64,000 bases of DNA from NCBI GenBank assembly GCA_963422445.2, contig OY729512.2:3782001-3846000 (forward strand), in the 5' to 3' direction. This stretch comes from G963422445 sp963422445. GTDB taxonomy: Bacteria > Pseudomonadota > Alphaproteobacteria > Thalassobaculales > Thalassobaculaceae. The position numbers and the translations under genes were made by a program. The notes beneath the pieces were generated by a model. The model ran no database searches and was not told the origin of the DNA. It was given only the letters and a program-made list of their open reading frames with translations. Shown here piece by piece: positions 28,145-37,471 of this stretch; position 1 is the stretch's first letter, and each line of letters opens with the position of its first letter.

Positions 28145-29472
28145 AGCTCTCCGGCTGGGGCCGACATCCGGTGCTCGATTGCCGGGTGGAGCGCCTGCGT
28201 GAGCGCGAGGCGCTGCCCGGACTGCTCGCTCGCGGCGACACTCTGATCGCCCGCGGCAACGGCCGCTCCTACGGCGATGCCGCGCTCAATCCGGAGCTCA
28301 CGCTCTCCATGCTGGCGATGGACCGGATGCGGGCGTTCGATGCGAAGACGGGGCTCCTGACCTGCGAGGCCGGCGTGCTCCTGGCCGATATCCTGGACAC
28401 CTTCGCGCCGCGCGGCTGGTTTCCGCCGGTTGTGCCCGGAACCAGGTTCGTCACGGTCGGCGGCATGATCGCCGCGGATGTGCACGGCAAGAACCATCAC
28501 CGCGAGGGCACCTTCGGCGCGCACGTCGAATCGTTGGTACTGGCCACCGCGGACAGTCAGGTGCGCACCTGCAGCCGTACGGAACACGCCGACCTGTTTC
28601 GCGCGACCCTCGGCGGAATGGGCCTGACCGGCGTCATCCTGTCCGCCAGCTTCCGGCTCAAACCGATTGCGACGGCCTTCGTCATGGCGCAGACGCTGGC
28701 CGGGACCGATCTCGACGAGACGATGGCCTTGTTGGAGGCGTCCGCGGATTGGCCCTACAGCGTGGCCTGGGTCGATTGTCTGGCGCGGGGCGCGAAATTG
28801 GGTCGCGGTCTGATGACGCGCGGCGCCTTCATGGAGCCTGGGGCGCTGCCGCCCCGGCTCGCGCGCACCCCCCTGCGCCCGGCGTCGGCGGGCAGGTTGG
28901 CCATTCCGGCCGATGCGCCCTCCATGCTGCTCAACCCCTACGCGATCAGACCCTTCAACGCCCTCTACTACCGGCGGGGGCGGACGAGAGCCGGGGCACG
29001 GCCGGTCCACTTCGATCCCTTCTTCTTTCCTTTGGACCGAATCGAGGCCTGGAACCGTCTCTACGGGCGGCGAGGCTTCGTCCAGTACCAGTGCGTGCTG
29101 CCCAGGGACGAAAGCCCGACCGGTATCGCGGCCTTGCTCGAACGGGGAGCCGCAGCCGGGCAGGGCTCGTTCCTCGCGGTGCTCAAGCTGTTCGGCCGCG
29201 GCGGCGATGGGCTGTTGTCCTTCCCCATGGAGGGCTACACTCTGGCGCTCGACTTTCCGATGCGCAAAGGCGTACTGGCGCTGCTCCACGATCTCGATGA
29301 AATCACCCACAGGCACGGCGGGCGGGTCTATCTCGCCAAAGACGCCCGGTGCCCACCGGAACGGGTGCGCGAGGGCTACCCCCGCATCGAAAACTTCAAG
29401 GAGATCCGCGCCGAGGCGGCCGAAACCGGGCGCAGCTTCGCCTCCGCGCTCTCGAGAAGGCTGGTGCTGTGA
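28141..29472 (+). CDS. decaprenylphosphoryl-beta-D-ribose 2-oxidase-like (DprE1)
   Basis: FAD-dependent oxidase of the vanillyl-alcohol-oxidase fold that would oxidise polyprenylphosphoryl-ribose at C2. FAD-binding blocks: ARGNGRSYGDAALN and VGGMIAADVHGKNHHREGTFG. The C-terminal substrate region LKLFGRGGDGLLSFPMEGY and YLAKDAR aligns without gaps to mycobacterial DprE1. The Lys in YLAKDAR (residue 400) matches catalytic-site Lys418. The benzothiazinone target Cys387 corresponds to Ala369 here (YTLALDFP). 443 aa; start ATG 28141 overlaps the gtrA stop, and ATG 28132 is an alternative. Confidence 0.88.
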   Translation: MKLSGWGRHPVLDCRVERLREREALPGLLARGDTLIARGNGRSYGDAALNPELTLSMLAMDRMRAFDAKTGLLTCEAGVLLADILDTFAPRGWFPPVVPGTRFVTVGGMIAADVHGKNHHREGTFGAHVESLVLATADSQVRTCSRTEHADLFRATLGGMGLTGVILSASFRLKPIATAFVMAQTLAGTDLDETMALLEASADWPYSVAWVDCLARGAKLGRGLMTRGAFMEPGALPPRLARTPLRPASAGRLAIPADAPSMLLNPYAIRPFNALYYRRGRTRAGARPVHFDPFFFPLDRIEAWNRLYGRRGFVQYQCVLPRDESPTGIAALLERGAAAGQGSFLAVLKLFGRGGDGLLSFPMEGYTLALDFPMRKGVLALLHDLDEITHRHGGRVYLAKDARCPPERVREGYPRIENFKEIRAEAAETGRSFASALSRRLVL

Positions 29473-29501
29473 AGGACACGGGATTACCGGGAGAATTGTA
29501 G

Positions 29502-30851
29502 ATGGAAATTGGATTGCGCGACCTGCGGCCCTCCTATGACCTGATCGTCATAGGCTCAGGTCCGGCCGGATTGACTCTGGCGCACAAATACGAAGAGCGC
29601 ACCGGCAATAGCGTTCTGATTCTGGAAAGCGGCGGGCGCTCGGAAACCGGCAGCGACAATGCACGAGAATTATCCCTGGTGGATGCGACTGGAGATTTGC
29701 CCGCAACCAGTTACGCTTTTCACAATCAGCGGGTCTTCGGCGGCACCTCCATCGTTTGGAATGGCTGGTGTCAGGTTCTGGAAAAACGCGCCTTCCTGAA
29801 TGACGAATGGCCTTTTCCCTATGACGATCTCTATGCGTATTATCCGCAAGCCGCCGACATCCTGGATGTGCCGGAGGCAGTCCACAGAAATCCGGAAACA
29901 CCCTTCCCAGACAATGCCAATGTCGTCTACAGGCCATACTATTTCAGTCCTCCGACGCGCTTTAACGTTGCGTTCGACGAATGGGTAAGCAGCAACGCGA
30001 ATGTCGACATATTGTTCAATCATTCGGTAACGAGAATCAACATCAGGGGGGACGCTGCCTCAAGTGTTGCCATGCTGGAATCATCCGGGAGCCGACCGGT
30101 TCCGGCAGAGGCGTTCGGAAATGAAATTGCGCTCGCGGCCGGCGGGGTCCAAAATGCCCGCTTGCTGCAACTTTCCCTGCCCAGGCACAATAAACTCCCT
30201 GTTGGGCGGTACTTTTGCGAGCATCCGCATCTGTATCAATACGCTGACTTGGTGCTGGATGAACTGAAATTCCAACAGGTGAAGGATAAACACACGTCAT
30301 GGATCGTTCACGCCATTGCATTGTCGTCCGAGTTCTGCAACGAACATTCTTTGGCGTCCGCGACTTTCCAGGTACGCCATACTGAAAGCGCCACGCACAA
30401 TATTCTCGGCCGCAGCAGGCGTACTATTGCTGGACGTACACATGTTCGGGCTGAAATGGCGTCGCTTGGGCAAAACCGAATCACGCTGTCCAATAATCGT
30501 CGGGACTTCCTGAACCAACCCGTCGCCCATGTCGGGTTGAAGTTCAATCTCCGCGAGATACGCGCTGCCTGCGACCATCTCAACGCGGAGCTGGTGCGTT
30601 CCGGACTTGGCCGAATGGGCATTCGGCCTGAGAAATTCAACATCGCAGGAGGGGGACACATGATGGGATCGACACGAATGGGCGACGATCCGGGCAATTC
30701 GGTCACCGACGCCCAGGGCCGCGTACATGGAATGGAGAATCTGTATGTTGCGGGGTCTTCGCTGTTCCCGTCGGCGGCGGCGGCCAACCCGACGCTTACC
30801 ATCGTAGCCATGTCTCTGCGTTTGGCTGACTACCTGAGCAGGAGACAATAA
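29502..30851 (+). CDS. GMC-family FAD oxidoreductase
   Basis: A 449-aa glucose-methanol-choline type oxidoreductase. The FAD loop is VIGSGPAG (residues 16-23) followed by ILESGG. The C-terminal active-site region has GGGHMMGSTRMGDDP and AANPTLTIVAMSLRLADYL. Substrate unknown; sugar or polyol oxidation in the surrounding glycan pathway is plausible. Base composition is visibly less GC-rich than both flanking genes, suggesting separate acquisition with the following small gene. Confidence 0.85.
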   Translation: MEIGLRDLRPSYDLIVIGSGPAGLTLAHKYEERTGNSVLILESGGRSETGSDNARELSLVDATGDLPATSYAFHNQRVFGGTSIVWNGWCQVLEKRAFLNDEWPFPYDDLYAYYPQAADILDVPEAVHRNPETPFPDNANVVYRPYYFSPPTRFNVAFDEWVSSNANVDILFNHSVTRINIRGDAASSVAMLESSGSRPVPAEAFGNEIALAAGGVQNARLLQLSLPRHNKLPVGRYFCEHPHLYQYADLVLDELKFQQVKDKHTSWIVHAIALSSEFCNEHSLASATFQVRHTESATHNILGRSRRTIAGRTHVRAEMASLGQNRITLSNNRRDFLNQPVAHVGLKFNLREIRAACDHLNAELVRSGLGRMGIRPEKFNIAGGGHMMGSTRMGDDPGNSVTDAQGRVHGMENLYVAGSSLFPSAAAANPTLTIVAMSLRLADYLSRRQ

Positions 30852-30852
30852 C

Positions 30853-31215
30853 ATGCAACGGCGCGGTTTTCTCTTGAGTATTGGCCTCTTAGTCGCGGCA
30901 TTGATTGGCGGCGGCAGATGGTTATTCGGCAGCCGCTTCCATTGTCGAACCGACATTTTGTATGCGGAACTTCCACAACACCTACAAGCTCTCTCTAATC
31001 AGGATTTCACCAGCGCATTTTCCAATCTGTCAACGAACGAGATCATCAGGAAATTGTGCGACAGAGACGTCTACGACGCCGATGGGTTCCATATCCAACG
31101 AGTCCGCGATAACGCGGTTGACGAACCTCTGATAGAATTTGCCAAATTCTCCTACACCGAATCCGAGCTTCTGCTGTATGCCATGGTCGCGCGTCTGCAT
31201 GCGCAGGGTAGATAG
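30853..31215 (+). CDS. small secreted partner of the GMC oxidoreductase (hypothetical)
   Basis: A 120-aa protein with an N-terminal MQRRGFLLSIGLLVAAL, a twin-arginine-like or uncleaved signal segment. The remainder is acidic and helical (LIEFAKFSYTESELLLYAMVARLH). Its position one base after the GMC gene and its size recall the small gluconate-dehydrogenase subunit 3-type partners of GMC flavoproteins. Sequence similarity by eye is weak, so the function is inferred from context. Confidence 0.55.
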   Translation: MQRRGFLLSIGLLVAALIGGGRWLFGSRFHCRTDILYAELPQHLQALSNQDFTSAFSNLSTNEIIRKLCDRDVYDADGFHIQRVRDNAVDEPLIEFAKFSYTESELLLYAMVARLHAQGR

Positions 31216-31230
31216 GGAAAAATAGCACTG

Positions 31231-34200
31231 ATGCTCGGCACCACCCCGGATATCGGGCGCACCATCATGCGCCTGCTGGCCGGCAAGCGGTCGCGTGCGT
31301 TTGCCGCCCGCCGCCTGGATTTGACCATGCCCGCCAGGCTACGCAACGCGCTGTTCGTCCTGTTCATCGGTGGCATCCTGGCCTACGGGGCCGGGTTCGC
31401 CTGCTACCTGCTCGCCCGTTTCGACCTCGTCAACCTGCTCGGCGACGTGAATATCGACGACTCTTTCTACTACTTCCAGATCGCCAGCAATCTGGCCGAG
31501 GGGAAGTTCTCCACCTTCGACGGCGGCATCAGCCGAACCAACGGCTATCACCCCGTCTGGATGCTGCTTGTCACGCCGTTCTACTGGGTGTTCGACAAGG
31601 AAGCGGCGCTGTTCGCCATCAAGGCCTTCGAGATCATGCTGATCGCCGGCGGGGTCGCCGCCATTGCCATGGCGGTCCGCCTGGCGCGCCTGCCTTGGGT
31701 GCTGCTGTTCGCCGCGCTGCCGGCGCTATATCAAAGTCGCGGCGTCTGGGCGGGGATGGAGGCATCTGCGGGGCTGTTCATGCTAGGCTTGTTGTTCTTG
31801 GCCCTGTGCCTTTATGCGCGCAATCCGGCACGCTGGCGCTGGGCGCTGGCCACGGTCGTCTTCGCCCTGCCGTGGGTGCGTCTGGAGTACATTGCCATAT
31901 CCTTGGCGGCCACCGGCGCGCTGTACGTTATCGAATGGTCCTGGCGGGAGCGGGCGCCCGGCGCATCCCGGAGAAAGCAAGTCCGTTCCATAGTGGCGGC
32001 CGATGCCGTCATTCCATTGCTCGGCGCCCTCGCCGGTATCCTGGTCTATTTCGCCTACAACTGGCTCATCTTCGGCGGCATCCTGCCGGTAAGCGGCGTG
32101 ACCAAACACATCTGGTCGCAAGTCTGGTGGGACCGTGAAGGCGGCTACAGCCTGCCGCGGAACCTCCTGAACATCATGGAAATCCCGGTGTTCAGCGGCG
32201 GCGCGCTGGCGGTTATGCTGGCGTCCTGCGCCTTCCTCCCGCTGCTCTGGTGGCGTGTCCGCCATTCCCGCAGGCGGGAGGACTGGCTGCTGTTGGTTTT
32301 TCTGGTGGGCGTGTTCGGCGTGGCGACGGGCCATTTGGCCAAGTTCGCGCAGACCGTGCTCGTCGCACATCCTGCCTTCGCGAGTTCCAGTTGGTATTTC
32401 GTCCCGGCCTATCTGACGCTGACGCTGTTCATTCCGGTTGGATGTTACGTGGCGGTCCGTCTGGTGCTTCGCCTTGTCACTCCAAAATCGTGGCGCGTCG
32501 CCGTGCTCCTGAGCCGGGGGATCATCGGCGTCGGCATAGCCATCCTGTTCATCAGGGCAGACTTCACCTATCCGTTCCGGTACGTAGACCACGCCAACCC
32601 GAACAGCTGGAAGTTATTCTCCTACTTAAGCGCGCAGGCGATGAACCACATCCTTCCCGAAGGCAGCGTGGTCGGGTCGTGGGACGCCGGCGTCATCGGC
32701 TACTTCTCGCGCTTTCCGGTGGTGAATCTCGATGGTCTGGTCAACTCGTACGAATATCTGCACGGGTACCGTGACGCGGGTCGGAAAACAGGATGGACAT
32801 ACAAAAACAAACATGCAAACGCTGAATCGCCGTTCGAAAAGTTCGGCATCACGCACTTCGCCAACATAGAGCCTATCGATAAGAAGATCGATGCGTCGAT
32901 ATATGAGAGCGCGTTAATTACAGATGCCCGCACGAAGAACAAGAAGGAGGTATCGTTTCGAGTCTGGTCCGCCGCGCCACTGGGCGATTTTGACGCCGCT
33001 GCCTGGTTCTGGGAAAAAATGGAGCCTCACTTCGACTACCGGTCGGGTGATGCCGGGCTTATCGTGAACGGCCGGACAGTGCAGGCGTTCGCCAGGAAAT
33101 GCCCATCGGACGAGGAGATCGTGTGGTCCTGGAATGGGTCGAAAGGCAAGGCGTTCATCGGCCCCTCGCGGCGGTGGAGGATTGCGCAAACCGGGTTATG
33201 CGTAACCGCCGCCGTGTTGCCCCAAAACCCAGATGCCCCGATGCGGCCTCAGTCAATGACAGCGAGCGATTACCTGGCGGAGCTGATCAAGGATCGCCAA
33301 CCGGTCATCCGCTCGAATTATGACGTGTATCTTGTCGACGACAGTCTCCTCTACGTCAAGGAGCAGTGCGAGGCGGCGGACACCGAGGCGCCCTTCTTCC
33401 TGCACGTCATACCTGCTCGCCGGTTTGATTTATCCGTGTGGCGCTGGCCGTATGGCAACGACAATCTGGACTTCGACTTCAACGACCAGGGCATCGCCTT
33501 TGACGGCAAGTGCATGGCGGTGCGCGATGCGCCGGACTACGCCATCGCCGGCATCCGTACCGGCCAGTACACGGCTGCGGGGCGCGCATGGGATGGCCGC
33601 CATCCGCCGGTCGTTCTCGCGGCGGAGTATACGGCGGTGGTGGCCGGGGAGGCACTGATCCAGTCGGAGTGGGATCTGTATCGGCACCAGGAGCGCCTGT
33701 ACTACGTCAAGGAGCAGTGTAAGGCGGCGGACACCGAGGCGCCCTTCTTCCTGCACGTCATACCTGCTCGCCGGTTTGATTTATCCGTGTGGCGCTGGCC
33801 GTATGGCTACGACAATCTGGACTTCGACTTCAACGACCAGGGTATCGCCTTTGACGGCAAGTGCATGGCGGTGCGCGATGCGCCGGACTACGCCATCGCC
33901 GGCATCCGTACCGGCCAGTACACGGCTGCGGGGCGCGTTTGGCAGGGCCGCCATCCGTCGGTCGTTCTCGCGGCGGAGTATGCGGCGGTGGTGGCCGGGG
34001 AGGCACTGATCCAGTCGGAGTGGGATCTGTATCGGCACCAGGAGCGCCTGTACTACGTCAAGGAGCAGTGTAAGGCGGCGGACACCGAGGCGCCCTTCTT
34101 CCTGCATATCACGCCAGCCGACCGGCTGCGGCGCTGGCTGCATGGCTACGACAATCTGGATTTCGACTTCAACGACCAGGGCATCGTCTTTGACGGCAAG

Positions 34201-35343
34201 TGCATGGCGGTGCGCGATGCGCCGGACTACGCCATCGCCGGCATCCGTACCGGCCAGTACACGGCTGCGGGGCGCGCATGGGATGGCCGCCATCCGCCGG
34301 TCGTTCTCGCGGCGGAGTATGCGGCGGTGGTGGCCGGGGAGGCACTGATCCAGTCGGAGTGGGATCTGTATCGGCACCAGGAGCGCCTGTACTACGTCAA
34401 GGAGCAGTGTAAGGCGGCGGACACCGAGGCGCCCTTCTTCCTGCATATCACGCCAGCCGACCGGCTGCGGCGCTGGCTGCATGGCTACGACAATCTGGAT
34501 TTCGACTTCAACGACCAGGGCATCGTCTTTGACGGCAAGTGCATGGCGGTGCGCGATGCGCCGGACTACGCCATCGCCGGCATCCGTACCGGCCAGTACA
34601 CGGCTGCGGGGCGCGCATGGGATGGCCGCCATCCGCCGGTCGTTCTCGCGGCGGAGTATGCGGCGGTGGTGGCCGGGGAGGCACTGATCCAGTCGGAGTG
34701 GGATCTGTATCGGCACCAGGAGCGCCTGTACTACGTCAAGGAGCAGTGTAAGGCGGCGGACACCGAGGCGCCCTTCTTCCTGCATATCACGCCAGCCGAC
34801 CGGCTGCGGCGCTGGCTGCATGGCTACGACAATCTGGATTTCGACTTCAACGACCAGGGCATCGTCTTTGACGGCAAGTGCATGGCGGTGCGCGATGCGC
34901 CGGACTACGCCATCGCCGGCATCCGTACCGGCCAGTACACGGCTGCGGGGCGCGCATGGGATGGCCGCCATCCGCCGGTCGTTCTCGCGGCGGAGTATGC
35001 GGCGGTGGTGGCCGGGGAGGCACTGATCCAGTCGGAGTGGGATCTGTATCGGCACCAGGGGCGCCTGTACTACGTCAAGGAGCAGTGTAAGGCGGCGGAC
35101 ACCGAGGCGCCCTTCTTCCTGCACGTCATACCTGCTCGCCGGTTTGATTTATCCGTGTGGCGCTGGCCGTATGGCTACGACAATCTGGACTTCGACTTCA
35201 ACGACCAGGGCATCGCCTTTGACGGCAAGTGCATGGCGGTGCGCGATGCGCCGGACTACGCCATTGCCGCCATCCGCACCGGGCAGTACACGGCTGCGGG
35301 GCGCGTTTGGCAGGGCGAATATCACCTTGATACATCGCATTGA
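31231..35343 (+). CDS. GT-C glycosyltransferase with six tandem C-terminal modules (1370 aa)
   Basis: N-terminal membrane domain (about residues 35-450, roughly ten hydrophobic segments). The GT-C acidic motif NIDDSFYY is at residues 75-80 in the first external loop, followed by SRTNGYHPVWM. Such enzymes use polyprenyl-phosphoryl sugars, here probably polyprenylphosphoryl-arabinose. A soluble region (about 450-690) follows. Then come six copies of a 113- or 117-residue module (from about residue 690 to the end), each with YVKEQC, TEAPFFLH, YDNLDFDFNDQGI, FDGKCMAVRDAPDYAIA and IRTGQYTAAGR. ATGs at 31267 or 31327 are alternative starts. It is followed after eight bases by a second GT-C gene. 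Confidence 0.85.
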   Translation: MLGTTPDIGRTIMRLLAGKRSRAFAARRLDLTMPARLRNALFVLFIGGILAYGAGFACYLLARFDLVNLLGDVNIDDSFYYFQIASNLAEGKFSTFDGGISRTNGYHPVWMLLVTPFYWVFDKEAALFAIKAFEIMLIAGGVAAIAMAVRLARLPWVLLFAALPALYQSRGVWAGMEASAGLFMLGLLFLALCLYARNPARWRWALATVVFALPWVRLEYIAISLAATGALYVIEWSWRERAPGASRRKQVRSIVAADAVIPLLGALAGILVYFAYNWLIFGGILPVSGVTKHIWSQVWWDREGGYSLPRNLLNIMEIPVFSGGALAVMLASCAFLPLLWWRVRHSRRREDWLLLVFLVGVFGVATGHLAKFAQTVLVAHPAFASSSWYFVPAYLTLTLFIPVGCYVAVRLVLRLVTPKSWRVAVLLSRGIIGVGIAILFIRADFTYPFRYVDHANPNSWKLFSYLSAQAMNHILPEGSVVGSWDAGVIGYFSRFPVVNLDGLVNSYEYLHGYRDAGRKTGWTYKNKHANAESPFEKFGITHFANIEPIDKKIDASIYESALITDARTKNKKEVSFRVWSAAPLGDFDAAAWFWEKMEPHFDYRSGDAGLIVNGRTVQAFARKCPSDEEIVWSWNGSKGKAFIGPSRRWRIAQTGLCVTAAVLPQNPDAPMRPQSMTASDYLAELIKDRQPVIRSNYDVYLVDDSLLYVKEQCEAADTEAPFFLHVIPARRFDLSVWRWPYGNDNLDFDFNDQGIAFDGKCMAVRDAPDYAIAGIRTGQYTAAGRAWDGRHPPVVLAAEYTAVVAGEALIQSEWDLYRHQERLYYVKEQCKAADTEAPFFLHVIPARRFDLSVWRWPYGYDNLDFDFNDQGIAFDGKCMAVRDAPDYAIAGIRTGQYTAAGRVWQGRHPSVVLAAEYAAVVAGEALIQSEWDLYRHQERLYYVKEQCKAADTEAPFFLHITPADRLRRWLHGYDNLDFDFNDQGIVFDGKCMAVRDAPDYAIAGIRTGQYTAAGRAWDGRHPPVVLAAEYAAVVAGEALIQSEWDLYRHQERLYYVKEQCKAADTEAPFFLHITPADRLRRWLHGYDNLDFDFNDQGIVFDGKCMAVRDAPDYAIAGIRTGQYTAAGRAWDGRHPPVVLAAEYAAVVAGEALIQSEWDLYRHQERLYYVKEQCKAADTEAPFFLHITPADRLRRWLHGYDNLDFDFNDQGIVFDGKCMAVRDAPDYAIAGIRTGQYTAAGRAWDGRHPPVVLAAEYAAVVAGEALIQSEWDLYRHQGRLYYVKEQCKAADTEAPFFLHVIPARRFDLSVWRWPYGYDNLDFDFNDQGIAFDGKCMAVRDAPDYAIAAIRTGQYTAAGRVWQGEYHLDTSH
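33298..35327 (+). repeat. six in-frame tandem repeats within the GT-C gene
   Basis: The KEQC codons recur at 33358, 33709, 34060, 34399, 34738 and 35077. This gives two periods of 351 bp (117 aa) then three of 339 bp (113 aa). The two unit types differ in one segment: VIPARRFDLSVWRWPYG in the long units, ITPADRLRRWLHG in the short ones. Copies are almost identical at the nucleotide level, so the expansion is recent or maintained by gene conversion. The first copy has a divergent 5' part; the last ends the protein. Confidence 0.95.
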
Positions 35344-35350
35344 TAACACG

Positions 35351-37471
35351 ATGACGGGGCGGTTGACCGCACTGCAAAGGTCGCCCGTATTCCTGATCTC
35401 ACTCTGCCTGCCATGGCTGGTTCTGCTTGGATGGCTCTCCGCTGTCGCATGGTTCCTGTGCGATGACGCCTTCATCAGCTTCCGCTACGTCCGTAACCTG
35501 CTGGAAGGCCACGGCTTGGTCTTCAATCCCGGCGAGTACGTCGAGGGCTACACCAACTTCCTGTGGGTGCTGGAGTTGGCGGCGATATGGAGACTGTCGG
35601 GCATCCCGCCGGAACAGGCGGCAACGTGGCTGTCTGTCGTCTGCACCGCCGGGACTATCGCGGTGATGCTGTGGTGGGTCATGCGCCTGCCGGGGGTGTG
35701 CCATCGTGGTCTGGTCGCGTGGATGGCCCTCGGTTTGCTGTGCTCCAGCGCAACCTTCGCGGTGTGGACCTCCGGCGGCGGACTGGAGACGCGGCAGTTC
35801 ACCTTCTTCACCGTCCTGGCCGTGGTTCTCCTGAGCCTCTATCGCCACCGTCGTCGGGGTTTGGCGGTAGCTTCACTGAACCTGGCGCTGGCTGCCTACA
35901 CTCGGCCCGAAGGGCTGTTGATCGGCGCTCTGTGCATCGGCTGGTTCGTTGTTCAGTTGATGGTGGACGCGCCCGGACGCCTCCGGCCGGATTGGCGACG
36001 CCTGGCGTGGCTGGCGGCGCCCTTCGCAGCGCTGGTTGCCGCCCACTACCTGTTCCGCTATGGCTACTATGGCGAGTGGCTGCCCAACACCTACTACGCC
36101 AAGCACGTGCGACCCTGGTACGAGTCCGGGTTCCGCTACCTGTGGGCAGCGGCGTTGGAGACCGGCCTATACCTGCTGCTCCCCCTGGCCGCCGTCGCCA
36201 TGCGTCATCGCTGGCGATCGCGCCGCGACGGAACGTTCGCACTGGTGCTACTCCTGGTCGGCGTCCACGCGGTCTATGTGATGCGGATCGGCGGCGACCA
36301 CTTCGAATACCGGCCGCTGGACTTCTACTGGCCGCTGCTGGCCGTTCCCGCCGCCCTGGGCATTGTCCATCTCGGTTCGCGCCTTGCCGCCCGGCGTTGG
36401 CTGCCTTCTGCGTTGGGCCGGATGGGCGCGCGAACCTTCGCGATCGCTCTCTTCGTCCCGGTGCTGTTCTACGCCAACGCAATCCAGGGTGCGCTGCTGT
36501 TCGCGGGTGCCGGGATTCGCGAGCATATCGTCAGGCTGCATATAGAACTCGACGACGACAATGCGGGGTGGCTGCTTGCCGTGCCCGCAATGCCGATGCT
36601 GGTCGCCATCTCCAACGACCTGCGTCGCCTCGCTGCCCCACAGCTCGTCGCCACCCCCTTCACGGAGCACCGCGAGCTCGCCAACCAGCTACTACGAAAG
36701 TGGAAACCCTACGAGAACATGCGGCGAGGCGTGATCCCCGAGGACGCGCTGATGTCCGACAGTGTGCTCGGCATCCGGTTCTATTATCTCCCGGATCTGA
36801 AAGTGATCGACAGATTTGGCCTGACCGATGCAACGGTGGCCCGCAACCCGGTCACCCGACCCAATCGCGAGCGCATCATCGCCCATGATCGTTGGCCACC
36901 GCCTGGATACCTCGAAGAGCGCGGAGTCAACTTCATCATACGTCCTCCCGAGTCCAGCGCATCCGCAGCACTCGCCCGCGCGCGCTACGCCGTGAAGATC
37001 GGCCCGCATCTTTGGATGCCCTTCGATGCCCCGGACGAACAGTGGGTGCTCCAGCGTTTTGACGACCACGACCTGCGTACGCGAAAGGAATATGCGCCAA
37101 GGTTACGACCGCCCGGACTCGAACCGGTGATCCGCTCGAACTTCGACGTCTATTTCACCGGGAAAGCGCTCGTCTACGAAAAGCAGTCGTGCCGCTATCC
37201 GACAGATGTCGAGACGCCCTTCTTCGTGCATGTGTTCCCGATGGACCGCAACGACCTGCCCGATCGCCGCAGGCAGTTCCAATTCGACAATCTCGATTTC
37301 AGATTTCGAAGCATCGGTCGGGAAGTCGAGGGAACATGCTTCGCCGTCCGGCATCTGCCGGAGTACCCCATCGCCGCCATCCGCACCGGGCAGTACACCG
37401 GCGGGGGACGGATCTGGGAAGGCAGCTTCGACATCACCGAACAGTTGGGCGATGGGGAGGTTGCGCCATGA
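35351..37471 (+). CDS. AftB-like GT-C arabinofuranosyltransferase candidate (706 aa)
   Basis: Polytopic membrane glycosyltransferase. The GT-C Asp pair is in FLCDDAFISFRYVRNLLEG (residues 38-39), followed by GLVFNPGEYVEGYTNFLWV. This pattern is shared with mycobacterial AftB (Rv3805c), which adds arabinofuranose from decaprenylphosphoryl-arabinose. IGGDHFEYRPLDFYWP is another conserved loop. The C-terminus carries one copy of the module found six times in the preceding protein (KQSCRYPTDVETPFFVH, FDNLDFRF, GTCFAVRHLPEYPIAAIRTGQYTGGGRIW). ATG 35351 is chosen as the first codon after the preceding stop. The 3' end overlaps the SDR start (ATGA). Confidence 0.85.
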   Translation: MTGRLTALQRSPVFLISLCLPWLVLLGWLSAVAWFLCDDAFISFRYVRNLLEGHGLVFNPGEYVEGYTNFLWVLELAAIWRLSGIPPEQAATWLSVVCTAGTIAVMLWWVMRLPGVCHRGLVAWMALGLLCSSATFAVWTSGGGLETRQFTFFTVLAVVLLSLYRHRRRGLAVASLNLALAAYTRPEGLLIGALCIGWFVVQLMVDAPGRLRPDWRRLAWLAAPFAALVAAHYLFRYGYYGEWLPNTYYAKHVRPWYESGFRYLWAAALETGLYLLLPLAAVAMRHRWRSRRDGTFALVLLLVGVHAVYVMRIGGDHFEYRPLDFYWPLLAVPAALGIVHLGSRLAARRWLPSALGRMGARTFAIALFVPVLFYANAIQGALLFAGAGIREHIVRLHIELDDDNAGWLLAVPAMPMLVAISNDLRRLAAPQLVATPFTEHRELANQLLRKWKPYENMRRGVIPEDALMSDSVLGIRFYYLPDLKVIDRFGLTDATVARNPVTRPNRERIIAHDRWPPPGYLEERGVNFIIRPPESSASAALARARYAVKIGPHLWMPFDAPDEQWVLQRFDDHDLRTRKEYAPRLRPPGLEPVIRSNFDVYFTGKALVYEKQSCRYPTDVETPFFVHVFPMDRNDLPDRRRQFQFDNLDFRFRSIGREVEGTCFAVRHLPEYPIAAIRTGQYTGGGRIWEGSFDITEQLGDGEVAP

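Noticed and set aside
33781..35124. Long open frame of about 447 codons on the minus strand
   Set aside because: It is the antisense shadow of the tandem repeats in the GT-C gene. It repeats the same translated block at the same period and has no start signal or recognisable product.
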